DNA from: Portulaca oleracea
Lineage: Eukaryota; Streptophyta; Magnoliopsida; Caryophyllales; Portulacaceae
Direction: 5' to 3'
Length of the DNA stretch: 64,000 nt
Assembly (NCBI GenBank): GCA_029582165.1
Contig: CM055881.1
Span: 22,094,594 to 22,158,593, forward strand
In this document: positions 44,521 through 54,933 of the stretch, one piece after another
Layout of the letters: the number at the start of each line of letters is the position of its first letter
Numbering within the stretch: position 1 is the stretch's first letter
Notes under the pieces: model-generated
What the model was told of the DNA's origin: nothing
Seen by the model: only the letters and a program-made list of their open reading frames with translations
Databases searched by the model: none
Program-made: the position numbers and the translations under genes

Positions 44521-45001
44521 TGTCATATTCCTCTACACGAAACAACCATGGAAACACGAATGGCCATGATTTTTATGGCAATGTGACACGCAGCTGTGTC
44601 AATTGCTACTACGAGACTCGACAGCCGAAGAGGTGCCCTTGTGAGAGGCCCCCTGTTGTGCTCATGTTTAACACCGAGAAAAACTCACATCATCGATTCG
44701 CCTTCTGTGTCAAGGGAAGCATTCAAGAAGGTGGTTGTACGTGGTTTTTGGAAATTCATTGATGCAAGGATGTGTCGCTCTCTCAAGCCTTTTGTGCTTG
44801 ATCTTATCAACAACAAAAAGGCTTTGGAGAAAGAGTTGATGAAGGCCAATGGCAAGGTTGAAGAATTGGAGGCAAAGGTAGCAGGTCTTCGATTGGAGAA
44901 GGTCAAGAACAAGGAAAGGATCACGCGATTTTGACTGTGATGGTTGTTGCTTTGTTTGGGGCGTTGGTTGGGAGTTTGGCAGCAACTTTCACAAACTGAG
45001 G
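44521..45001 (+). pseudogene. GRF-type zinc-finger protein relic with coiled coil and membrane anchor
   Basis: Starts at the ATG at 44,521 after a C/T-rich leader. It reads 'SCVNCYYETRQPKRCPCERP', then 'FNTEKNSHHRFAFC' and 'GGCTWF', a GRF zinc finger. A one-base shift in a T-run at about 44,745 moves the frame to 'FWKFIDARMCRSLKPFVLDL', the end of the finger, and a charged coiled coil ('KKALEKELMKANGKVEELEA'). A second shift near 44,925 leads to a hydrophobic tail of about 20 residues ('MVVALFGALVGSLAATFTN') ending at TGA. The order GRF finger, coiled coil, tail anchor is common for predicted small plant GRF proteins. Two frameshifts make this copy a pseudogene unless they are sequencing errors. 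It lies about 500 bp outside the right MULE end. Confidence 0.65.
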
Positions 45002-45894
45002 AGAAGGAAATGGAGGTGGTGGTTCTGGGTTCGGGGATGGTGAATCTAGGGTTTTTTTTTTAAATTTTTATGTTACAAACGGGTAACTAATGTTGGGGAT
45101 TATGATGATGATGATGATCATCATCATTGATTTTGGACCATTGGCTGAATTATTTTGCTGACTTTTGGGCCCTTGGGGCAAAATGTAATTCAGACTTATC
45201 AATATTTTTGATGATCATGAGTGGTTTTTATGTACTGATGGTGATGAACATGATCAAGAATGTATGATCATTGTGTAGATCATTCTAGGTCTCTCTTTTA
45301 TGTATGGGGATTATGTAATTCAGGCATATAATAATAATAAGAGAACTAGGGTTAGTAGTATACCACATCAAAAGAGGGGGAGCAAGGAGGGTTCAACGAT
45401 TAGTGGCGACAACAGCGACGGATGGTGGCTGGGTGGCAGTCGGCAACGACAGTAGTCGCGAACAGCAACAATAGATCGTGGCTCCATGATTGGGTGGTGT
45501 GAAGCGGTCGTAGCAGGCTAGGGGTTGACGCGCTTGTGGCGATGGGGTGTTGGCAACAGCGATGATTAATGGTGGTGGCTCAATGGCAGGGTTGCTCGTG
45601 GTAGGGATTGCACGAGGAGAGAAGAAGAGAAAAGGGACGAAGTAGGGTTTGTGTTGTAAAAATAATTAGGGTTTAGAGTGTTAGGAGGGTATTTGTATCC
45701 TCGATTAAAAATAAATAGGAAAAGGCTAAATAATAATATTAATAAGGAAAAGGGAAATTGGATTTAAATAATATGAACTTTGGATCATAGTAGACTAAAT
45801 AATCTGAACTTTAGATTTGATTTTAACTAATTTGAACTTTGGCCCTCTTGTATTCTAGCAGCACACCACCAAGTTAAGTAAATAATCATAATAC
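45002..45894. other. non-coding, unassigned
   Basis: Contains a gatgatgatgatgatcatcatcatc palindrome at about 45,101-45,126 and a repeated ggtggc/cgacaac-rich stretch at 45,400-45,610. Open frames are low-complexity only. Repeated ataatMtgaactttRga phrases lie near 45,768-45,840. Confidence 0.4.
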
Positions 45895-46918
45895 GGTTTT
45901 GCTAATTGTCGCCCTGAGGGTGATGGTTAAGAAAGAATCTTATCCACTTTTTTATTTTTAAAAACTCTTACATAATTTAATTTAATCTATATAATAAAAG
46001 ATCACCTTTCCAAAAAAAATATAATTTATTATTTATTCAAATCTACAAAATATCAACAAATCTACAAAAATCTTGTTATAACCTAATTAGTTTTCTTTTT
46101 AAAATATTTTTTTAAAAATATCATATAACCCTAAAATTTAGTATTTTATAGAATTTGAATATAACTAGATCGAGATCATGTGTTCTGCAAGATGCACTTC
46201 TTAATTTCTCTCTTCCAAGTTTCAAGTCACGCATCAAAATTTGCTAAATTACTTTCCCCCTCCCTTAGAAAAGAAGTGGAAGAAGACAACATACGAAGGC
46301 AACATTAAAGGTGACGTTTTAGTCAAACCTACAACACAAAATTGAAGAAAGGTGATGTATTAAACAAATGAAGTTACCACTTATTAGCATGTAATTAACC
46401 CCCCAGTAACTATGGCGCAGGTCCAACATCATTCTTTTACAGCACTTAAACATGATCTCAGTTATATTCAAATTTGATAAAATAATAAATTTTAGGGTTA
46501 TATAATATTTTTAGAAAAAATTATTTTAAAAAAATTATTAATTAGGTAATGACAAGATTTTTGTATATTTGTTTATATTTCGTAGATTTAAATTGATAAT
46601 AAATTATACTCCCTCCGTCCTAAATAAATTGTCTCCTTTACTTTTGCACGGTCTTCAATGTCATTCTTTGACTGTTAATATTTTATATTTTATCTTAACA
46701 ATAGGTGCAATATTATATTTAGCTAAAAGTATTTTTCATTACAAATTTCATAATGATAGTCTTACATGATAAATCAATATATAATTTGATAAGAGGGAGT
46801 ATTTTTTTGAAAAGGTAATCTTTATTATATAGATTAAATTGTGTAGAATTTTAAAAATAAAAAAGTATATAAGATTTTTTCTTAACTATCACCCCAAGGC
46901 GATAATTAACAAAATTGA
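45895..46918. mobile_element. long-terminal-inverted-repeat element (MULE or foldback type)
   Basis: The left arm (about 45,895-46,185) and right arm (about 46,450-46,918) align as inverted copies over roughly 280 bp. Shared blocks include cttatccacttttttatttttaaaa, aatctatataataaa and atatgaaccctaaaattta-type phrases. The loop between them is about 265 bp and non-coding. The right arm is longer because a Stowaway-like MITE (46,609-46,799) is inserted in it. A similar 9-mer, aataatcat/gataatcat, lies outside each arm, but the exact ends are uncertain. Confidence 0.65.
46609..46799. mobile_element. Stowaway-like MITE nested in the long-TIR element
   Basis: Starts CTCCCTCCGTCC and ends in GAGGGAG, flanked by TA (46607-46608, 46800-46801). 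Size and ends fit Tc1/mariner-type Stowaway MITEs. Confidence 0.75.
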
Positions 46919-47560
46919 TAATCATTTTGTTATAGGTTAACTTTATTAGTTAGTATCACCAGCCTGAGGAGAGGTGTGCATTAATTGTAGAAGAGCAGCA
47001 TAATTTGTCTTATTTTGACTTGGAGAAGAGAAACTTGGTTTCTACTTTCAAGTTTCAAGTAGTTGGCAAAGATGATTGCAGTGGAAGTCTGGAAGGAATA
47101 ATAGTAACAAATTATAATAATGAAGGAAAACAAAAGGCGGGGATAAAAGTCTGACAACAAAAAAGCGGGGAAAATTGTCAAACTAAACCAAGAAAAACAA
47201 ATAACATGTGGTGGAACTTGGAAGTGGAACAAATAACGTCAAATTTTGAAACACAAAAATAGGAGGAACCAAACAACAAACCCATACCAACTCCACACTG
47301 ACTCCCACTATCGTTCATTCGTTCTTCTTCTTCCTTTTATATTTTTTTTTATAAATAAATTTCCGTTTTTTTATTTACTAGTTTAGACACTTGGCGACGG
47401 TATGCATGGTCCTCCATAGAGCCCTAATTAGAGGAATTCTAGTGAGCTTGCGGTAACTAGCCTCTTTTTCTCTCGTTTCTTTTTCTCTCTGCTTTGTAAC
47501 CTTTTGAAATGATCCGCATCTCCAAAATAAAATTTAAAAAAAAAAACTTTTGAAATAATA
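46919..47560. other. non-coding, unassigned
   Basis: Purine-rich stretch 47,000-47,260, then a C/T-rich stretch 47,290-47,350. No coding feature is supported. Confidence 0.4.
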
Positions 47561-48117
47561 CTGCCTCTCTTTCAAATTACTTGTCATATTTCATAAGTTT
47601 GCGTATCTCAATGTTTAACTAAAAGAAATTATCTAGATAATTAAATATCACTATTTTTTAAGGTGTTTTTTAAATATCAAGGTATGGGTAGTGCCAGAAT
47701 GAAAGTAGTATTCCCTCCATTTCTCAATAATTGTCACATTTGAGTTTTTGGAAGATTTTAAGAAAATAGTATTGAAAATTATAATTGTATTGGAAATTAT
47801 AAAACTAATAAATAAATTTTTATTTTGATTATATATTTGTATTGGTAATGATAAAAATAAGATGTAAATTTAGAAAATTGTCATTAATCTTGTATTAAAA
47901 TTGTAAAGTGATAGATATTATGAAAAATAAATAATTAGTTAAAGTGACAAATATTGAGGAGTGAAGGGAGTAATAGTTTTATTGATTGGAAAAGTAAAAG
48001 GTTAACATAATTATTAAAGTTAAAATAAGTAAGTTAGGTATTGGAAAATGGAAAGTGATAATTATTTTGAAACAAAAAAAAACAGTTTAAGTGTCAATTA
48101 ATATGGAACAGAGGGAG
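47561..48117. mobile_element. Stowaway-like MITE (outer), interrupted
   Basis: The left end CTGCCTCTCTTTCAAATTAC and the right end complementary to CTCCCTCTGTTCCATATTAA are flanked by TA. A second MITE is inserted within it. Confidence 0.65.
47711..47970. mobile_element. Stowaway-like MITE (inner)
   Basis: Starts TTCCCTCCATTTCTCAAT and ends in ATTGAGGAGTGAAGGGAG, flanked by TA. It is the complete version of the truncated copy in GT64 intron 2. Confidence 0.78.
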
Positions 48118-48596
48118 TATTTTTCACGCCAATGAGCAAAAATAACACCAGCTAATTGAACTATGTGTTAGATATATTTTAGGATTCTTTTTACAAATTT
48201 GAAAAATAATGGTCCAAAATATAATTTCATACAATTTATATATTGTATTATAATTATAGAATTAACTATAATACAATATATTGTGTAACCTGTATTGTTT
48301 ATAATTAATTGAATTAAAATATTACATTAAATTATAATATTGAACTAAATTATATTGTATTAATTAAATTAGTTTATTTTAATTAATTATAAAAATTATA
48401 TTGTATAAATTATATCGAATGAAAATACTATAATAAATTATAATATTGAATTAATTTTTTAAAATATTATAATTAATTGAATTAATATAACATGTATTAT
48501 TTGTAATTAATTGAATTCTATATTTCATACAATTTATACACACACACACACATATATATATATATTTATAAGGGTTTTGTACAAATAATGCATCTT
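48118..48596. other. AT-rich low-complexity DNA
   Basis: Repeated short ttaattgaattaaaat phrases in both directions and a (CA)n(TA)n run near 48,540-48,565. No gene. Confidence 0.6.
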
Positions 48597-48856
48597 GAGG
48601 GCTTGTGACTTTTACATTTGGCGATCTTTCACTATTTTCTCATCTCGTCCAAAATCAAATCTCGGCACCAGAAAGCTGACGTGGCGACTGAATTATTTTT
48701 TTTTTTTTGAAGTATGAATAAACATACTTTCCGGTCGCCACGTCAGCTTTCCGGTTCCGGAAATTGATTCTAGACTGTTATGAGAAAATAGTAAAAAGTA
48801 CAGACTGCTAGTGGCCGAAAAGTTACTTTGGATTACTCCCAGTCACAAGCTCCTCA
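48597..48856. mobile_element. foldback MITE
   Basis: The two arms form an inverted repeat. Outer parts are ggcttgtgac / gtcacaagctcc, middle parts cactattttctcat / atgagaaaatagt, and inner parts gaaagctgacgtggcgac / gtcgccacgtcagctttc around a T-rich loop. No duplication was fixed. Confidence 0.7.
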
Positions 48857-48894
48857 GTACAGATTATTTGTGGCCAAAAAACCTATTTATAATT

Positions 48895-50770
48895 ATAATT
48901 GAATTATGCGATGCACGAATTTTTTTTAATATTTATATGTGATTTGTTTTTCAGTATAATTGCATAAAAGTTATCAATTCAAATAATGATTAGAATTTGT
49001 AAAAACTTATATACAACAGTTATATTATCATTATCTTTGTATTTTCTTTGTACAAATTATCTTTAAAATTAATTTAGATAATATAGTAGTGAAGGATGCT
49101 AAAATTTATATTTTTTTTCAATATTATCTTAATTATGTACAATATAGAACAATACTACCTCCGTTTTTATTTATCTGTCGCCTAGGAAATTGTGTTAAAA
49201 ACTTTGACCGTTAATATCTTAATTTGTATAATGATTCATCATACAAAATTGATGTCATTAGATTCGTAACAAAAAATACTATTAAAAAGGTACAATATTA
49301 TAATTTTTTTATAAAAGTTTTATGTTAGAAATTATTGATTAAATATTGGCACTAAAAACCGTAAATGATAGATAAAAAAGAACGGAGGGAGTAATAATTT
49401 TTTTATTAGTCAATTTATATAAATGCAAGCAACTCTATAATTTCCTTCGAATCTTTCTCAATAATATGCAAAAATAATCTAATCTTAAACATAGGAATAA
49501 TGATTAAGATAATAAAACTATTGTCGGAAACTTATTTTCATTGAATAAATATAAGTTTTTTATTAAAATAATTAAAATATAAAATGTTAGGGAAATTATA
49601 AAACATTATTATTTAATAGTGAATAACTAATAAATCACAAATTTAGAAATAATTATTAATTCTAAAATTTAAGCATATATCAACAATCATAACATCAACA
49701 AAGTTGAATTACCTTTTTTTTATAACAAAGAGAGATTAATTTATATTTTTTATCGTAATGTTAATACTTTTTTTTCTTTACAATTATTAAAGAAAATAGA
49801 GAATTATAATATAGGTTTTCTTTGGGAGTTACAATTTAATAACTCTTAGGCTTTATTTTAGTCTTTTTTTTATATTGGAATTGATATATTATATTAGTAA
49901 ATATGATAGAAGAAAGACTAACTGATGCATATATTTTCATAGAAAGTTGATGAATATTATTTTAATTGTATATTAATAATAAATTAATGTTTGCGTATTA
50001 TTAGTTTTGTATAATTAACTTGGGAGAATAAATCAAGAATTTAGGGTCTAATTTTTTATGAGCTTACCATTTATGTATTTTGTGATCATCGTATAAGTAA
50101 TTTATGCACCATTTTTTCTAATACGAAATAATATTTACTTGTTGTAAATGGTAATAATGATACAAATTCTTAATCTTTTATCTTATACATTGAGACAACT
50201 TTTCATACTTTGCATTTTATATTCGTTAAATTTCATATGATGCCTATATCACTTATATATTTATTAATTTACAGTTTTATTATCGTATTTTTATTACAAA
50301 TTTATGTTCTTTTTACAATTGTTAAAGAAAATATAAAACAATAATGTACATTTTTATGGGAATGTTACACTTTAATATCTCTTAAATTTAATTTAATTTA
50401 TCTTATACATTGAGATTGACATATTGTAATAGTTAATTTGGTGGAAGAAAGAATAACCAATGAAAATTTTTTATTTAAAAAGCTAATGAATATTATTTTA
50501 ATTGTGTATTAATATTTATTATCTATATGCATGAGTTTGTTGCTTTTTAAGTTGACATTTATATCATTAAAGGAGTGCTAGTTGAATGATAATCACTCTC
50601 AACTTATACACTATTAACGAAGGTGCAAGTCGTCGTGGAAGGAATATATTTTCTAAAATATTTATTTATAGGTTTGTAGTTTGGTTTGAAAAAAAAAACT
50701 GAACTTCCCAAATTCATTCTGTTAGCTTTGGATTTTTCTTTGGAGGATTTGTTTTCGTGTGTCTACACGT
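48895..50770 (-). mobile_element. Helitron-family copy B
   Basis: Homologous to copy A (14,537-17,798) from the decayed terminal hairpin (atgcgatgcacgaat, 48,906-48,920) to the gattttTctttRgaggattt segment near 50,730-50,750, in the same orientation. It lacks the LINE of copy A and carries its own MITE (49,155-49,391). The 5' end has been replaced or expanded by the (TA)n tract. Confidence 0.6.
49155..49391. mobile_element. Stowaway-like MITE in Helitron copy B
   Basis: Starts CTACCTCCGTTTTTATTTAT and ends in GAACGGAGGGAG, flanked by TA (49153-49154, 49392-49393). Confidence 0.8.
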
Positions 50771-50771
50771 G

Positions 50772-50774
<3 letters not shown>

Positions 50775-50836
<62 letters not shown>

Positions 50837-50875
50837 GTATATATATATATATGTATGTATATATATAATATGATT
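50775..50875. repeat. (TA)n microsatellite
   Basis: Long TA run with a few TG steps, at the former 5' end of Helitron copy B. Confidence 0.95.
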
Positions 50876-51360
50876 TTTGTATAAAGACAACGTACTAAAA
50901 GATGTCGAGCCCCAACTTATATAATCTCCACTAACTATATTCTTTCCTTTTTAAAATAATTAGATATTTCAAAGTTATGCCACAATATTGGAAAACAACA
51001 GGTCATGTGAATGCTTTTATTGAATTGAGAAAGTGTAGAAAAAAATAGAGCCAAAAAGAATTTACAGAAATAAATTTGATAAACTAGGTCGGAGTAATTA
51101 TTAATATGACATTGAGAATACTTATTGTATAAAACATATAAAATCATAAAAGTTAGGTAAAGCAAAAGTTATAATAGTAAAATAAGGCGAGTACTTAAGA
51201 CGCTAGTATTTATAATTTGAAGGAATTTTTTAAGCATATATTGGAAAATATTCTTGTTAGTATTTTGTTCAAGACGATTTTTCCTTAAATAAAAAAAGGG
51301 AAGTTGATTGAAAGCGTGGACTTTGGAAAATGGAATAAGATTCAATGACAACAAGCAGCA
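50876..51360. other. non-coding, unassigned
   Basis: AT-rich. No coding or repeat structure is supported. Confidence 0.4.
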
Positions 51361-52005
51361 GTACTAGTGCTTTCTATTCATGCAAAATCTGGCTCTCAGC
51401 CAACTTTTTCCAACCCTATCTGCATAAATTTGGCTCTTGGTGCTAGTTCTCCTGGTTCTCGTGGCTGTTTTACATCTCCTACGCGTTTTTATAAGGATGT
51501 TCTTTGTGATCATGCTCTTATTGATAGTAAGGACACAGTGTCGATCAAGTCTGTGTCTAATGCCTCCCTGGATTTTGAAGATTCTATCCTGATACGTTCT
51601 AAGGTTGGTGCTAGGAGCAAAAAGAGAGGTAAGTCCGTGTTGAAATCTAAATGGCGGTTGGTTTTGGAAGCTTCTCAGAAAGCTAAATCGACCTCTATTG
51701 AAGCGCTGAAGAAGTTGAAGGACCCAATGGATAATAGAGTGGTGACTGATCAAAAGAAGGCTACGGTGAGAGAGGTTTGTGGGCTTATAGTTACGCCTAC
51801 CAAGAAAAAGTAATTGTATTTAGGTGGTTTTTTTCGCTGTTGTGTTGCTGCTTTTTTATAGTTTTCGTGGTTGTAGCTTTTCGCTGTTTGCTGGCTGTCT
51901 TGGGTTTGCCTTTGGCTGTTTTTGTTGTTTTGCGGATGTTGTATTGCATCTTTGATGCTTTATTGCCTTTTGGCTTCCAATGATAAAAAAAAATAAAATA
52001 AAAGA
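51361..52005 (+). pseudogene. retroposed fragment with A-rich tail (LINE-like, uncertain)
   Basis: An open stretch of 148 codons ends at 51,813. It has a basic C-terminal half ('SKVGARSKKRGKSVLKSKWR') but no domain that I recognise. A T/G-rich 3' part follows and ends in an A-rich tail (51,983-52,005), like the 3' end of a plant LINE. It may be a 5'-truncated LINE copy carrying an ORF end. No clear target duplication was found. Confidence 0.35.
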
Positions 52006-53524
52006 TTTTGTGCTTGTACTACAGAGTACTTCCTTTGTTTCAATTTCTTGTTACAATAATTAATTTTTTGGTCTTATTTTATTTGTTACTTTTGCAATTT
52101 GAATAATTTACTGAATTTGCCTAATTTTCTCTATTTTGCCAAATTCACCTGAACTTCAATAAACTTATCAAAACTCAATTAAACTACCAAAAAACAAAGG
52201 GCTACTAAAACTATTATCAAGATGAGCTCAGCGACTTTGTGTGCTCCCCTCGGACCCTTCCACCCATAATTTTTGCAATAGCGATAGCCAATTGAGATCG
52301 TTTTTTTATTTATTTTTTTGCGATGGGTAAAATGTGGTAATAGTATGTTATGATAAAAATGTGGATAGTGTAGTATGATATGGTACAATGTGGTAAGTTA
52401 TTGTAAAATTTATGTTAAAAATGGTTGGTGTGGTAGGTTATGAGAGAAAAAAGTGAAAAGTAATGAGAAAAGTGAGGAGAGACAAAAGTGTGGAGAGAAC
52501 AAATTATGGTTGTTGTGATAAAGTATTGTATGATATGGTAATATGTGATAGTTTGTAATTAGTGTAGTAAATTGTGATAAGTGCAGTACGGTACCACATA
52601 AAAGAGCAGTGCCCCTAAGTAAAGCCTTGGTTGTCAGCGGTAGTCAACTTATGAGAAGGTCCCCCTTAGTTTACAGGTTTCGGCGTGCCTCTTCAAATTA
52701 ATTATTTTATCGTTCTTTTTAATGAATGTCAGTTTAATTGGAAGAATGCTAATATAAACATATAGAGGATTATTTGAAAAATACAAAAGAATACAATGGA
52801 AGGAGAAATCAAATATAAATCCAAACAATATAATAAATTGTAATGGAAAATAACCTACATGGATAAAAGGTAAATTGATGCAAAGAAATGTTAAATAGAT
52901 AGTCAGGAAAAACGAAACAAAAATCTCATAAAATGCCATATGAAGTTCGTGAACTACCCACCCGAATCAAAAAGGTTTAAGTCAAGAGCATTGTTGTGTC
53001 TTATGCAAATTATTGTATGCTCTTGGAGCACATGCTCCAAGAGATGACATGTCAACTATGTCAGATTTTTTTTTTTTTAAAAAAAATTAGTGACTACTTG
53101 TTGGTTATCAATATTAATTAAGAAGCAATTATCAATTCAACAATTGTGTGAGTTGTTGTTGATCAGTCTATGCGGTTACATGACTCCATGATGCTGGCGA
53201 TTGTCATGAACTATACTTGTTTGATCAATTGATTATGCATGATCTCAATAAAAAAAAATAAAAAAAAAACTTATTGTTCAATGACGATAACATCATTGTT
53301 CACTATACGATGTTCACTAAATATCTTATAAAAAAAACTTTCAAATCTTTCTATAATCTATGAACATTTTAATACATGAAATTTAGTCTCAATCCACTTT
53401 CAAATTTTCTTATTTTTACCACTATGCCTTTATTTTTATATTTTATGATTTAATCTAAAAGAGGTTTATCTTAGAATTTTAATTACTATGTATTAAATTT
53501 TTATAATTTATATGTATATATGGC
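52006..53524. other. non-coding, unassigned
   Basis: Includes a Stowaway-like left end without partner (tacttcctttgtttcaa, about 52,028) and a stretch of repeated gtggta/gtgata units (52,320-52,590). A 10-bp-stem hairpin tcttggagca-ca-tgctccaaga lies near 53,021. No gene. Confidence 0.4.
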
Positions 53525-53680
53525 TTTGTTTTTTTTTTTTAAGTTGACATTTATGATGATATTAACTTATAAACAGGTTTGAAGTTTGGTTTCATAAAAC
53601 CAAACCTCTTCATTCTTGCTTTTAGGTTTGATTTTTCCTTATAGGATTTTATTTTACCCAATATAAATATCCATTTCCTA
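53525..53680 (-). mobile_element. Helitron-family 5' terminal fragment
   Basis: Aligns with the 5' end region of copies A and B (minus strand): aaaaccaaacctc, gatttttcctt and aggattttatttta in the same order. The rest of the element is not seen. Confidence 0.45.
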
Positions 53681-54933
53681 TCTAAAATAAAATTCATTTC
53701 TAATAATCTTACCTTAAAGGTCGCATTCAATAAAAGTGGTTAAAAATGATTAATTAAATATAATTTTTCTGACCCAAATAATACTAAAAATATTAAATCA
53801 TTTTTTCTGTTTTCGTTTTAAAGACTAAGCATATCATATTTTTTTTATATTATTTATGCCTTGGATTTAAAAATGTCTATTTAGAATTGATTTTTCTTAT
53901 TTATTTTTTTAATAATTTACTTACTTGTGTGTACGTTTATATTTCTTTTAATTCTTTTTACGTGTTGTACTTTCAAAATTGTATGTTTTAATTGGATAAC
54001 TTATTATCATATATTTTAATTTCATAATATAATTTATACTTTATTCTTTCTATTTTGTTGTATATTTATTATTTAATTTTCCTTTAATTTCCAAATTAAA
54101 ATATTTATTTTCTCATACACCATGCATTACCTGGATTTCAAATATCTATTTTTGTTATATGTCAATATGTCATATATCATACGAGTTCAATTTTTATTTT
54201 TTGTATTTTCATTTGAGCAACCCTTTATAATATATTTTCATTTGATGATATTATTTATATTTTGTTATTTTCAATTTTTATGTATATTTATAATTTGATT
54301 TCCTTTTTTGATTAAAATTGTGACTGTGTGAAAATGTGTTGTTTAATTTTATTATTAAAATTGTGATTGTGTGAAAATTGGTTGTTTAATTTTTGTATTA
54401 TTTAATTTAAGTTTATTCTTTTAAGAAAGTATATATTTGTCATGTCCTATGCATCAGACTGGTTGGAGACTAGTAATGTTTTAATATATAAAGATGAACC
54501 ATCCTTGCCTCAATGAAAATTCAAACCAAATAAACGAGTGAATCTGAAAAAAAAGGTGAAATAGAAATAGAAAAAAAAGGAAAAAGTGGCAGGGAGGGAG
54601 CAGGGCGGGATGAACTTCAACTACTATCAGCTTTTAGTTATTTGTTCTTTTGTTTTGACTTACAACTTCAACTACATGAATCCAATTCTACACCTGAAAA
54701 CTCTGAAACCACCATTTCCTCCTCAAGCATCCAACTTGAACTTGCAGTTTAACATCAGCGCCCAGTGCAGTAGTCTTTACACCTCCCGCCCTTTCTCTTC
54801 ATCTCTCATCACTCATAATCTCCATTTCGTCTTCTTGGATGTTGTTGTTGCTGCAATTACTGTTGTAATGGATGATGTTATCTGATTCCTGAAACAAATA
54901 CTCATTAAATTCAGTATTTCCCAGCCATTCACT
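53681..54933. other. AT-rich intergenic DNA and kinase gene upstream region
   Basis: 53,681-54,470 is AT-rich without genes. A ggagactagta phrase preceded by a decayed hairpin at 54,450-54,475 could be another Helitron 3' end. From about 54,580 base composition changes to that of the kinase gene, so this part probably holds its promoter and 5' UTR. No TATA box is certain. Confidence 0.4.

Noticed and set aside
51361..51813. A genuine host gene at this 148-codon frame
   Set aside because: No recognised domain, no clear promoter, and an A-rich tail typical of retroposed copies follows, so it is listed only as an uncertain retroposed fragment.
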